Shown here: one piece after another, positions 43,330 to 54,503 of the stretch | How the letters are laid out: every line of letters begins with the position of its first letter | How positions within the stretch are numbered: the first letter of the stretch is position 1 | NCBI GenBank assembly: GCA_032871835.1 | Contig: CM065298.1 | Span: 110,301,476-110,365,475 of the forward strand | Length of the DNA stretch: 64,000 bases | Origin: Dipteronia dyeriana | Taxonomy: Eukaryota; Streptophyta; Magnoliopsida; Sapindales; Sapindaceae | Reading direction: 5' to 3' | The notes under the pieces: generated by a model | Databases searched by the model: none | What the model saw: only the letters and a program-made list of their open reading frames with translations | What the model was told of the DNA's origin: nothing | Made by a program: the position numbers and the translations under genes

Positions 43330-45697
43330 CTCTCTCCACCTATCATCATCTTCCATCTCCATTCTTGCTACCTCTTACCTAATAACCTCTGCATTGTTAC
43401 CAAAATCAATACCAAGTGCAAAACCAGTTTGTAAAACCTTATCGATTTCCTTCTCTGTATTCCACACCACATTATTCCTATCCACATCTATTACCACATC
43501 TTCCTTGCTACTCACACTTAAGGCCACTCCTATTTCTAAAACCTTAGCAATTTCCGCCTCCGAGTCCCAAGCAACCAGATTCCCATCCACATCACTCACC
43601 ACAGCCTCCAACTGATCTTGAGATAAACAATTTCTTGGAAGCTCAGTATTGAGGCCACACTCCTTAATCACGGGCTTAAAAGCCGCCTTCTCCTTTATCA
43701 AGATTTTTCTACTACCACAGCCTATAAGCTTAAAGGAGTGATATTTCTTTCTTTATTTGATACCTCTGCTTTCCCCTTCATCTCTCCTGGTACCAGAGAT
43801 CTCTTCAATAGCTGAAGCCATGACCACCGAATACTTCATCTCTTTGTGACATTGAGACTCTATCCAGTTTCGGACCAAACTGGTCTTTAATATACCCTTA
43901 TTCATCATAAGTTGGACCTTTTTAGCTTTCTTGCCATGTAATTTCACTCTGAGGCCCGATTTCCCCATATTGCATATGTCCTCCCGATTAGGCTCAAGCC
44001 CATCACAAAGATCTACATGAAACTCTTCCCCATCAAGAATGGACTTGGGATACTTATCAAAAATCAAGACTCGACCGTTTCCTACCAAGCCCACTTGCCA
44101 CAATAGGCTCACAATTAGACAAACCCAAACCATTATCCTGGTCCACTAAGGAAAAGTCCAAGAAAATGGGGTCACATCCTCTAGATGAGCCTCTTTGAAC
44201 ATCTGTTTTCTCTTTATGAAGTGAACAATCACCTTTAGAGTGGACAGAATTACCAAAAAGCTGTAATCCCTTCTCTGATGAGGACGAGCTAGACTACTCA
44301 TTAATACCGTTGTACCCTATCTTCTTTTCCAAGACCAACTTAGAATTTGAATTTGAAAAAAAGACCAAAATGAGGCATACGTTTGGGTGTCTTTGTAATT
44401 TCCATTCTTCCTTTCTCCTTATTAAGGATGGGATTAGTTCCATACCCTGAATAGACCTTTCTGCTTTCTTGATGTGGACGTTTCCAGGCATCATTCTCAC
44501 CAACCCAGCCGCCTTGAGACAGACTTTCAAGAAACACTTGAGGAAGCTGACCTTCCTCCCCAATTGACACCAGTTGACCTTTTTCCTCTTCCTAGAGCCT
44601 GACCCTCCCCCTACTGCAGATCTAGAAACTCTACAACCTACTGCCTGACTACCGACTTGCTATCTTCCTCCATTGATAACGTAAAAGCCTATTCATCATC
44701 GCCAACTTTGATCTTCTTTGGACACGAACTACCATGCTTAACCAACACCAACACCAACACCAACAATCTTCCTATGTGGAGATCTTTTTTAAGAAGAGTA
44801 ATATCATCAATAAGCAAAGGATCCCTTATTACTCCACCCATATAAAAAAAGAACTTAGAGTTCCAGTGACAAAGAGGAACTCTAAAGAGATTAATCCAAA
44901 TAGGTCTAGCCTTTGCCACCGCCTGAAAAGACCATTTTTCCATAGATAAAAAATGTCTTCCCTTAGAGACTGATTCCTAATGAAGATAAGACAATCCTAT
45001 TCCGATTCAAATCTCCAGAGGATAAGTTTATCGCCTAAGTATGACGACTTAAACGATAGACCCCTGATTGACAATCGTTGATTAATCCTTGAAACCATAT
45101 CAAATCTTCTCGGAACTCCAACAGCGCACTTCGTGAGCCAAAACTCCCTCTCTCGATTCCTATCCCAGGTTGTTTCAGCCATCTTCTTGATTGTATCTAC
45201 TTCTTCATTCTTCCCATATTCGGAGACCACCTCAGCAAATGATCGAAGCCTACCCCCTCCATCCTCGGATCCTTTTTGCCTATCCTCATACTTAAACCCA
45301 GCTTTTTGTTGTATTTCCTTGCTTCCCGTGATCTGCTATTCTCTCAGCCCACCCCATTTCCTCTGTTCACGCAAACTATTGACCCACCTGGAAGTTGCCA
45401 CGTTAGAAACAATCGGCCACCCATACACATGCATCCCGTTAGTCAATCGAACTACCCTTTCCATCTCCTCCATGGTTGTAAAACGAACAAAAGCATAGTT
45501 ACTTCTTCTAGTTCTGTATCCTGAAGCAAGAAAACATCTCTCACTCTTCTAAAGGGTTTAAAAATATCCCATAACCCTCGTTGATCCATTGAAAAGCTAA
45601 GGTTATCCACAAACACAGAGAATAACCCATCTCTAAAATCTCTTCTGACCTCCTTAGATTCCAGCATAGACCTTCTCTCACTAACTTTCTCTCTCAT
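43330..45697 (-). pseudogene. LINE ORF1: RRM RNA-binding protein, broken
   Basis: It starts MREKVSERRSM at 45697. RNP2-like FSVFVDNLSF lies at about residues 26-35. RNP1 (YAFVRF) is encoded just after a frameshift near 45500 and is followed by MERVVRLTNG-type sequence. Later segments (45230-43375) are highly charged and shifted between frames several times, with a DUF4283-like stretch around 45000-44700 and an acidic, DVDGNLV-type repeat near 43600-43450. Such proteins coat the LINE RNA. Not functional here. Confidence 0.75.
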
Positions 45698-45731
45698 GAT
45701 GTGATAAGTTTCATAAACAGGTAGTTCACCA

Positions 45732-45819
45732 AAATATATGTTTTTTAAACTTAAGTTATTAAATTGGTGACATCATCACAGAAAACAATAAAAAAAGTAA
45801 CATATTTCATAATTTCCAC
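45732..45819. repeat. Right inverted-repeat region of E2, part after the LINE
   Basis: It reads TTTTTTAAACTTAAGTTATT, matching the inverse of E3 6680-6700, then GTAACATATTTCATAATTTC matching the inverse of E3's first bases. Ends about 45819. Confidence 0.8.
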
Positions 45820-46005
45820 TTATTTTTTATGTATATAATATAAATAACTTACGGCAACCGGTTGAAACCGGTAGCTTTGTGGGGTGTCTTCCACTTACTT
45901 TTAGATTAATATATTATTTGTTAACTTCTTTCATTATGTACGGTACAACACATGTTTCTTTTGTGTACCGTAGCCAAGGCCCAATTGAAAATAAATAACT
46001 ATAGA
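45820..46005. other. No gene recognised
   Basis: AT-rich spacer. A local inverted repeat, ACGGTACAACACA and TGTGTACCGT, lies at about 45940-45970. Confidence 0.4.
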
Positions 46006-46433
46006 TAGAGGTGTTCACGGTTCGGTTAAACCGTTCGAAACCGAACCGAAACCATCCTCTCAAAACTGTAACCGAAACCGTAACTGAAACCATCGGTTAC
46101 AAAACCGGTTAGAAACTGGTTCTCGACGGTTCAGTTACGGTTAGGAATTATGAAAAACTGTCCAAAAATCGCTGGTTTCGATAAAAATTTTAAAAAATAT
46201 GCAACAACTAATTAAATGCTGACACGTGGCACTTTTTTTTATATAAAAAAAACTGATCAAACCGAAACCGAACCGAACCGAACCGAACCGAAAACTGAAA
46301 CCAAACCGTAACCGAAAACCACCATAACCGAAACCGTCCCAAACCGCATCATTCCGGTTACGGTTCCGGTTCGGCCTTTCCACGGAACCGAAATCGACGG
46401 TTTATAACCGAAACCGAACCGTGGACACCATTA
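46006..46433. mobile_element. hAT-like foldback MITE built of AACCGAAC words
   Basis: Its ends are inverted: TAGAGGTGTTCACGGTTCGG on the left, and the right end read inversely TAATGGTGTCCACGGTTCGG. The flanks ACTATAGA and GCTGTAAA agree at 5 of 8 bases, and the three mismatches are all A/G, compatible with an old 8-bp hAT target duplication. The interior is made of CCGAACC / GGTTCGG repeats, so the whole unit can fold back. Confidence 0.6.
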
Positions 46434-46974
46434 GCTGTAAATACAGATGATCATCTAATGTCATGTGTCAATTGTATAAGTCATGTTTTCAATCATATAT
46501 TTAATAATTGTTTAAATTTACCACCCACGTACTCTGTGTTTTTCTATTTTTGAGAGAAACAAAAAAAAACAAATTGCAAGACTAGTCCGATGAGTAGTTT
46601 AATTAATACATACAAAAAAATCAAAGAAAACAAAATGGACGATATTTTAAGAAAATGAAAAACTAGCAGATAATTCCGTGTACATATATAATTTAAGGGT
46701 AGTATTAACCTGTACTCTAAAGATGTGTAAAGGCTTAAAAGAATAATTAACAAATGCTTTATTTTATAAGAGGAAATTAAAACACTGTATTTATTACGGT
46801 AAAACAATAATGCCTTAATTGACCTATACTTTAATTTCCTTTTATAGAAATAATTATTCTATATCCTAAAAGCACATGTTAACACTTAACATTACCTACC
46901 ATTTATGATTTCGTGGCCAAATTAGCCAAGCAGTGATCAAAATTAAATATTTAGAGTAAGACTAGATTTGCTCA
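46434..46974. other. No gene recognised
   Basis: AT-rich sequence. The minus-strand open frame at 46544-46807 is composed of Leu/Ile/Tyr/Ser codons expected from AT-rich DNA and shows no domain. Confidence 0.4.
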
Positions 46975-48720
46975 CACCCAAAAAAAATATAACTCGTCAA
47001 GAAATAGCAGGGCGCCCACCCCTCTTTCCGAGCAATAAAGATAAAGCTGGGATTGATTAGGACCTCCTCCTGGTGATCTTCTCCTGCTTCTGCTCCTTCC
47101 TCTGGTAGTTGCTCATTTGCTTGCTGCTTACCTTGTTCCTCCACTAGCACCTGGGCGACCTCCGTAGAGACCTCCATGGGGATTAGTTCATCTTGAGAAG
47201 CCGTAACCACCCCAGCTTCGATCGAATTTGCTACTTGTACCGCTTCGATGGATCCCTCAGCTAGAGTCGAACCGATTTGGCCGTCTGCTACCTTTTGGGC
47301 AACCAAGGGATCTTCGACCGCTTTGATGGAAACAGACTGGTCATCCTTTGCTTGTGCTGGTTGGTCTGTTACCCCCTAGGAGTAGGCAGAGCTTCTGTGA
47401 TCTCGAAACCTGGCGAGAGAGAAGACGAGGGTTGCTGATCCTTATTAGATCTTCCTTGGCCAGCTTCGGTAGCTCCCAAGGTATTGGCTCCGTTACCTGC
47501 CTGGGTAGACATCTTTCTAGCTTGATCCAGGATCTCTTCCCTATTCCAGTCCGCGATTATGCTTAGATCAAATGGACAAGGAAGAGCTTGGACCACCTAA
47601 AAAGTCGTGTAGAAATACCCATCACCGAATGAAGCATCAACTTCGGTTTCTAAGCTCGACACCTGGTCACGTAGAGCTCGGGTTTCCTTTTCTAGATCTA
47701 AGATTTTCCTTTTCCTGGCAGCCCGCTCTATTTTTTTATGCTTGGACCTGAGAAGCTCAGCCTCATATGCATTCTTGTTTAGTTTAGCAACGCATTTGGA
47801 GTCCTCGAAAGATCTGGTGATTTCATTTAGGGCGTGGCTCAGAGTTAGGTTGTCAGCTTGTAGTTGGGCTTGGCCGTCCACGACCTCAGCGAGCTTGGCC
47901 TCAGCATTCTCAGCATGCTTCCTCATAGAGGTCATTTGGTGGCTCACGGTGACATTGTATTTAAAAGCCTAAATATTGCATTCTCCAAATTAGTCGTCAA
48001 TCAATCGTCAATTAAACTTATAAGGTAAAGATGGAATGATTACCTAAGCTAGAAGAGCCGACCACTAAGTAAGAAGTAGGTCGGAGGGCATTGAAAACAT
48101 TGAGGTAAGGTTTTTGCTAGTACAGACGGGAATGAACCGGTCCAGAACCTCGTTCTGACCAACATATCTCGGTCAAGGTAGGGACCGGTCTCGGGATGCT
48201 TCAGTGGTGATGTTGGTAGCAACATCTGAAGACCCCATGATCTCGAAGTTATTGAGGCAGATGAGGGAGTTGAAACAGTAGCAGCGGCGGTAGAATAGGC
48301 AATAACATAGCGGTAGCAGTGGCAATAGGAGGAGTAGAGGTGGAACCAAGAATAATAGCAGAGGTGGAACTAGAAGCAGTAACAATGACAACAGTAGCGG
48401 TATCAGGGACAGAAGTTTCCCTACCTCGCACCCGGGACAATCAGGATGTAAATACGTTCATTAGGGGTGCACGATTGGGATGAGAGGCAGTTGATACCAA
48501 AGGGACCTTGATAGGAATGGAAATACATCCACTTTCTTGAGTCGAGGTTGAGGGAGGAGGTCCTTGATGAGGACTGTCAGGAGAAGGATGAAGAGTATAC
48601 AGTAATGGAAAAGGTCGGATAGTATGTGTAACAGAAGAAACTGCATGGTTAAAAAAGAAGTTAGAGTTAAAATATGCCAGTATTGCGAGAGAATTCTCAA
48701 TTAGCAAAAATCATATACCC
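46975..48720 (-). pseudogene. Transposon Gag-like/coiled-coil protein remnant
   Basis: In minus coding order: a Ser/Thr/Pro-rich N-terminal part (48707-48180, frames broken, TSTPPIATATA), a coiled-coil segment (47947-47597: KLAEVVDGQAQLQADNLTLS, then IERAARKRKILDLEKETRAL), a short conserved-looking motif GDGYFYTTF then VQALPCPFDLSIIADWN (47600-47560), and an Ala/Glu/Gln-rich acidic tail (47306-46990). This layout resembles the C-terminal half of the plant 'putative gypsy-type transposase'/Gag-like proteins found in LTR elements. There is no pol, LTR or terminal repeat to confirm it. Frame changes near 47597, 47369 and 48170 make it a relic. Other coiled-coil transposon proteins are possible. 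Confidence 0.45.
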
Positions 48721-48839
48721 GGAGAAGCATCAAAGATACACAAGTATCGGTTCACCCTGCGAGGAGAACTTTGGATCTATATTCTGATGGTGCGGTACCC
48801 TGATTTGTCGGTATACTCTTGTTGTCATGGCATTTGTTC

Positions 48840-49190
48840 TAGCATGCTGCCACATTCTTGGTACCATTCTACCTAAGCAAGTAGGATACATATCCCTGAT
48901 GGGTCCCGAACTGGTATCGTGGTACTCCGGTACCGAATAGGTTTCGTGGTACTCGGGTACCGGATAGGTATCGTGGTAGCAAGGTTCCGGGTAGGAGGTA
49001 CCAGGAATGAGGTACCGTGGTACCGGTTCTGCTTAATAACTGGTAGCATGTGAAAGATGGTACTGAATTCTTCTCGGTCCATGGTATCGAGTATTCCCGT
49101 ATCTAAATACCGTTACCGATCTAGATTATATCGGGTAGGCCCTACCAGGTACCAGACAGATGGAAAAATCTTCTCTGGACCCCTGTCAAA
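48840..49190. repeat. GGTACC/CGTGGTAC-rich palindromic repeat
   Basis: Words GGTACC, GGTATCGTGGTA and CCGGTACC recur in both orientations about a dozen times, giving a foldback region similar in style to the 46006-46433 unit. No clear ends or target duplication were found. Confidence 0.5.
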
Positions 49191-49197
49191 AAGGGCT

Positions 49198-50900
49198 GTT
49201 AACAGCTTATTTCATGACAAATTACTTTTAAGGATGTTCTTGTAATGGGTAGCTTAGGATTTTTCATCGGTTAACTTCCAAATATCTCTATGAGCTTCAA
49301 GAGGTAGTTCACTTGTGCTTATTTGCTATTGAAGAGATTTAGTTGTACACACTCACATTTCATATATATACATTTATATTAATATGCATTTGCTATTGAA
49401 CACACACACTTACATGTATTTGAGTTGTTGCATGTGTCATCGTGCATTTCATTATTAGTGTTAAGTGTGGTTGTTGTGTGTTTAATTTGTATTATGTTAT
49501 TTAATCGGAAACGTCTGTGCTTGCACGATGGTGTGCTTTTGTTAGCGCGAAGAGAGACCCTTAGTCTCTAGTGTGCAGGTCCATACCCGTGCATAACCCG
49601 TGCAAGGTTGTGTTGGCCATTTGTGTGCTGGTTGAATGGATTACGCGGGTATATGCAATGGTCTACCACCTGAGCACTACGCTGGTCTTTAGACCACTGT
49701 GACACCGTTGTCTTGGCGCTGTGAATCATCACAGGAGTGCAATTCCAGTGCTTCACCACTGTTGCACTGCTGCAAAGAGCGTTGTTGTGTGCCTTATAAC
49801 CCGATGTGCGCGAGTAGGTACGCAAGTGAGTGTGTGGGTCTCCTACCCACATACTGTGCAATTTTTAGAAGCATATTCATCTTTTCATGCTGCTCGTGAA
49901 ACCCCCTATAAGAACCCCTATTTCTCTTTTTCTTCCTCACCTCTTCTGCACTTAAAGAAACCCTAGAGAGAGAAAAAGAAAGTCTTGTGAGAGAAAGCTT
50001 GTTCAAGCTTCATTAACTCTCCAAAACCCCAAACCCATCTTTATCTTGCATTGCTTGCATCATTTAAAACATGGGTCTTCATTGATTGGTAAGTATAACC
50101 TTCATTAATGTTTATTTATTGTTCTAACTTACCAAGACATGTCATTTATTACTTAGATTAACATATCTTCATATTAATTGTTTATCTATTGAAGACTTGA
50201 AGTTATGACACGTTTGGGGTTTGTTTGTTGATAGCTAACATTTAGAATTTATTTTCCCTCTAGCTAATTAGGTCATATTGATTTGATAATTGCATTTAGT
50301 GACCTTGCCATGTCTTATGAAAAATTGTGTTGAAATGACTTTGTTTGATAACTATAGTATAGTTTTGCATATCCATATCTAGTTAAGTCTTTTATGAGCA
50401 TTCATATAGACTTTGATATCTAGGAATTGTATGTAGTGACATTCTTAAATTCCTATAAATATTTCACATATTCACTTAGGTTGTTGATCTCTTCTTGAGA
50501 ATTAAGTCTTGTGACTACCGGTGTGTAGTGCACAAGCAATTTAAGTCTTGCAACCAAGATTGGATTGGCAAGCAATGATCGATATTCACTATCAAAGGCC
50601 TTCTGGGTAGAGTGAAAGGGTTAGTAACCGTGTAAGGTGTGACTAGGTCAACCTAAGTTGTAAACTTTCTTTCAATAATGGATTTGAGGATCAGATGTGG
50701 CTAGAATGATAGATCGTGGTTTTTTTCTCTTCGAAGGGTTTCCACGTATAAATCAAGTGTCATTTATATTTCCACACTTTACACTTGATTTTGTATGTTT
50801 ATTTGTTGGGTGAATTTTGAATACCAACTAATCAAGAAAAGTTGGTAATTAACTTGATCAAAACATATTCACCCCCCTCTAGGTTGTATTAGACACGTTT
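49198..50900 (+). mobile_element. LTR/leader remnant, probably Copia (SIRE/Maximus-like)
   Basis: A possible LTR start TGTTAACAGC lies at about 49198. A TATA-like CTATAAGAACC is at about 49909, followed by a pyrimidine-rich start region and CCCTAGAGAGAGAAA. The block ends ATATTCACCCCCCTCTAGGT (50865-50884), the wording found at the LTR/leader end of many plant SIRE/Maximus elements. No primer-binding site, gag or second LTR is present. The boundaries are estimates. Confidence 0.45.
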
Positions 50901-51490
50901 TAAAGGGAATTTTCAGGGTCAAAAAAGTTTGACCCATACTCGACCCGAACCCCGTTTGTAGTGTTCAAAACCTGTCCCGAACGGACCAAAGCCCTGTCGG
51001 TTTGGGGTGGGTTGGAGATTTTTGCCACCCTCAGTAAGGACTCTAGATTTAATGAGACTCTTGGAAAATAATTACCTACAATTTATTCATATTACACAGT
51101 TTTCATTTTTATTTTCGAATTCTGAAAGCTGTATTTTGAAAATGAAAACGGAAAAAACACGTCTGGTAGGTTAACTGAAAACTATCAAAAATTGAAATAT
51201 CAATTTTGGCATTTTGTTTAATATTATTACAACTATAAACAAATTGATTACATAATTAACCAATATAATTTTTGTATTGTAATTTTTAAATTAAACAAAA
51301 TTAAAATATCAAAAATTAATTCAAAAAAACATATAACAAATGAATTAATCAAAACTAAACTCTTAAATTATAAATAAATAATTACAATATATATTATATA
51401 ATAATAATAATAATAATAATATAACTATATATATTATATTTATATATATATACATATTATAATAATATATAAAATATATATTAAATATTA
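50901..51490. other. No gene recognised; GGTTTGGGG-rich patch then AT-rich sequence
   Basis: 50930-51040 contains GACCCGAACCCCG and GGTTTGGGGTGGGTTGG, possibly the end of another hAT-like foldback unit. The rest is AT-rich with runs of AAT. Confidence 0.4.
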
Positions 51491-52811
51491 GGGAAAATAT
51501 TATTTTGATCCTTATATTTTGGCATACAATGACATTTTTAACTGACTTTATAATTTTCACTGGATAATCCCTATATTTTCAAAAACACATCAATTTAGCC
51601 CCTTTGATCAGTTTTTTAATGGTCAACCCTAACAGAAAATGGTGAATGACTATTTTAATCTTAGTCATTTATTTTCTTTTAAAAATAAAATAGGGAAATT
51701 ATCATTTTGATCCCTATATTTTGGCCAACAATGATATTTTTAACCGTATTTCTATTTTTCACTGGGTGGTCCCTCTGTTTTAAAAAACACATCAATTTAG
51801 TCCCTCTGACCAGTTTTTTAACGGTCAACCCTGACAAGAAAGGGTGAATGACTATTTTAACCTTAGTCATTTATTTTCTTTTTAAAATAACAGAAAATAA
51901 AAGAAAATAGAAAAATGAAAAAGGAGAAAAAAATAGAAAAATAATATTAGATGGAAATAATAATACAAAAATCTTAAATGGATCTTCATCGTCATATTAT
52001 CTCCATTAATGAATATCATGAACACAAACCCAGATCATCAAAGCCAAACTCAAACAACAACAAAATTGTTGATGTTAAGAGTAAATATATATGAAATAAA
52101 TCTCAATTATTGATGAAACAACAAAACAATCATCGTCATCAATTAAAGAAAATTTTATATCTCCATTTTCTTCTTTAATCATCATCAACAACTAGAGGTT
52201 CGAATTACAAATTATTCATAAATAAAAAAAAAAGGAATATCTCTTTTTAATTATGGGGGTAATTGTTTAATAAACATTCATAATTCTTGATTTTAGATCT
52301 CTTGAAGCCTTCATTAAAACCCCAATTCCAAACCAGGCAAGCAACCACCACCACAAACCTAGGTTTGTAGGGATGGTGACAATGATTTTTTTTTTTCAGG
52401 GTTACTGGTTAGTGTAATAAGTTGTTTGTGAATTTTGTGTAACTGGTGTAATAGTGAGGATTTTGATTCATTTTAATTTTTAGGTTTTGATCCATATTGA
52501 TTGTTGATTTTAAAATTATATTGTTTTTTTAAAAATAAAAATAAAAATATTTATAATTAAATATTCAAATTAATTTAAAACATTATTTTGTGTTATATAT
52601 ATATATATTTATTTATTTATTTTACATGTGATATTTTATATGGTTAAAGACAAAAATACCTTTAAAATTGTTAAGTTTGACTAACGATTGACCGACTAAA
52701 AAACTAAATTGATGTTTTTTAAAAAACATAGGGATCATCTAGTAAAAAATTGAAAGATAGTTAAAAACGTCATTATTGGTCAAAATATAGGAATCAAAAT
52801 GATAATTTTCC
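51491..52811. mobile_element. Non-autonomous MULE with 9-bp target duplication
   Basis: It is flanked by TAAATATTA on both sides (51482-51490 and 52812-52820). The left end GGGAAAATATTATTTTGATC inversely matches the right end GGAAAATTATCATTTTGATT. The left terminal repeat (~200 bp) is present twice in tandem (51491-51690 and 51692-51890; both contain CACATCAATTTAG and GGTGAATGACTATTTTAA). The right copy is 52660-52811. The interior (51900-52650) has no transposase, and no host gene fragment that I recognise. Confidence 0.85.
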
Positions 52812-52819
52812 TAAATATT

Positions 52820-52834
52820 ATTACATATATTATA

Positions 52835-52875
<41 letters not shown>

Positions 52876-53448
52876 TTATATATTAAATATTATTATATTT
52901 TTTCTATTATATTATATTATATTTTAAAATATAATAATATATAATATATTACATTATATCCTATATAAATATATAATATTATATAATATATTATTATATA
53001 TAATAACATTATAAATATATATATCATAATATATATAGTATTAATATACAGATATATTATAATATTATATATATTATATAAATATCTTAATACTTTATGT
53101 AATAATATATAATATATTATTATGTTTAATAATATACATAATCATAATATTATATATATTATAGAATATTAATATACTAATTATGTAAATATTATAATAT
53201 AAAATATTTTACATAATATTTATATATAGTAATATATAGTATAACATTAATATAATATTTTCATATTATATATAATAATATATAATATATTATTATATTT
53301 AATAATATATAATCATAATATTATATATATTATAGAATATTAATATACTAATTCTGTTAATATTATAATATATAATATTTTATATAATATTATAATATTA
53401 CATTATAATAATAATAATTATTATTATATATATATATATATATTATGG
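52820..53448. repeat. (AT)-rich tract with TATATA and AATAATATA arrays
   Basis: Nearly pure A/T for over 600 bp, with (AT)n at 52840-52870 and 53428-53444 and a repeated ~160-bp block (53100-53165 resembles 53275-53345). It abuts the truncated end of the pararetrovirus copy. Confidence 0.9.
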
Positions 53449-54421
53449 TATAACATAAGACATCTATGTCATCTGGTTCAGAAGTGGTAGTGGTCGTTTG
53501 GGTCTGTGTAGAGGTTGATTCTAAAGTAGATGGGTCTTGGACAGGTGTAGTAGTGGTTATGGTTTTGGTGTGTCCTATGATAGATCTTTTAGCCAGTGCA
53601 CTAAGGGTGTGTGTCCACCAACCAAATAGTTGGCCTTCGAAACCAGTTGTTAAAGAAGTAACAGCATCAGAATGAGTCATGTTTTGTTTTTTAATGTAAA
53701 TATAACCAATAGTATGCATTTGTCTTAAGACCGTAATGATCTGGTATTCTGATAGTCCGTTAATATTGAATTGATAGTAAGCATTACCAGTGTAAGCTCT
53801 ATATGGGACTGTTTCTTCGTATTGTAAGTCAGGAGGAGTAGGTTTTGGGTAATAAGGTTTAGTGTTATGGTAATATTTAGTTTTGTTATAACTGTCCGTT
53901 GTTTTGTCATTAGTACTAATCCTTTGAATAAGATTTTGGAAGTCGGAGACTTCATCTTCATCAGAGGAGTTTTGTATGGTTTTGTCAATTGTCTGAATAT
54001 TAGGAATATGAACACCAGGCATTCTCCCTAATCTTTCTTCTAGGACTCTAAGGAGTTCTGTTTCATCAACAAGGTTATCGAAACATTTTTCAATTCCCTT
54101 GTGGTCAGGAAACATCATAGGTTCAGATTTAATCTTTTCTTTTCCCTTAGAATAGTGGGTTGTGGTTTCGTAAGGGACAAAGACTTGTGGAGGTGTGGCT
54201 TCTTTGGTGGGTGATTCACTGGTCTGGGCCAAGTTTAGGTTAATTTTTTCTAGTTGTTCTCCAATAGAGTTGAGGAAGAAATTAGTATAGTTGCCTTGCC
54301 TCATAACGATACCGATTTGGTGTGAAAAGGCAGGTACAGTTTGAGACATCGGTTCATCAAAAAGGATAAAATGTGTACATTTTGTTGTGTTTGATACTGT
54401 AGGATTATCATCGTTGGGCAT
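53449..54421 (-). pseudogene. Pararetrovirus copy B: coat-protein region, truncated
   Basis: From MPNDDNPTVSN at 54421 the frame carries an Asp/Glu-rich segment (SSDEDEVSDFQNLIQR), then YYQFNINGLSEYQI, SDAVTSLTTGFEGQL and GWWTHTL, the start of the Gag/coat-like domain of caulimovirids. It runs straight into the (AT)n tract, so the last codons before 53390 are repeat sequence. The equivalent in copy A is split by stops and frameshifts. Over 90% identical to copy A by eye. Confidence 0.8.
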
Positions 54422-54503
54422 ATTTATTTCAAATTCTCTTGGAGGGGGTGTAATTGTCTTTCTTCTCCTATTTTAGTTTTGTATGTCCTGAAGTTTTGTC
54501 GAT

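Larger units (their letters stand above)
38991..45719 (-). mobile_element. L1-type LINE, near full length, inserted in the E2 terminal repeat
   Basis: It is flanked by a perfect 12-bp target duplication GGTAGTTCACCA (38979-38990, 45720-45731). The 3' end has a short A tail (T8 at 38991-38998 on plus). The element carries ORF1 (RRM protein, 45697-~43330) and ORF2 (endonuclease, reverse transcriptase, RNase H; 43311-39169). The first ATG lies 22 bases from the 5' end, so the 5' untranslated region is very short or slightly truncated. An RRM-containing ORF1 and a C-terminal RNase H are features of plant L1 lineages. Several stops and frameshifts make it inactive. Confidence 0.93.
30541..45819. 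mobile_element. KI-MULE E2: Mutator-like element with convergent DUF1985/Ulp1 and transposase genes, interrupted by a LINE
   Basis: Left end 30541 (GGTCAGTAAATTATTGG) and right end about 45819 (...ATAATTTCCAC) are inverted relatives of each other and of both E3 ends. Without the LINE the element is about 8.5 kb. Order: left terminus, TCGAG array (30970-31690), DUF1985/Ulp1-like gene on plus (31727-35159), about 210 bp gap, MuDR-type transposase gene on minus (37830-35377), TCGAG array (38222-38545), right terminus. Carrying a Ulp1-like protease next to a MuDR-type transposase defines the Kaonashi/KI-MULE group. Both genes carry stops or frameshifts, so the copy is not autonomous now. A target duplication is only weakly suggested (8 of 9 bp, TATTTTATA/TATTTTTTA, offset by 1-2 bases). 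Confidence 0.88.

Noticed and set aside
30541..45819. LINE and MULE as one composite element with a captured LINE
   Set aside because: The LINE has its own 12-bp target duplication and A tail, so it is an independent insertion.
45820..45830. A perfect 9-bp target duplication for E2
   Set aside because: The best match (TATTTTATA/TATTTTTTA) needs a 1-2 base offset and has a mismatch in AT-rich DNA. Not strong enough to claim.
49568..49966. Overlapping open frames with Cys/His-rich peptides
   Set aside because: They sit in an LTR-like region and the composition reflects GTGTGC-type sequence. No zinc-finger spacing is kept.
53466..53675. Plus-strand open frame at the pararetrovirus end
   Set aside because: Antisense shadow of the coat-region frame. 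The same shadow occurs at 61451-61684 in the other copy.
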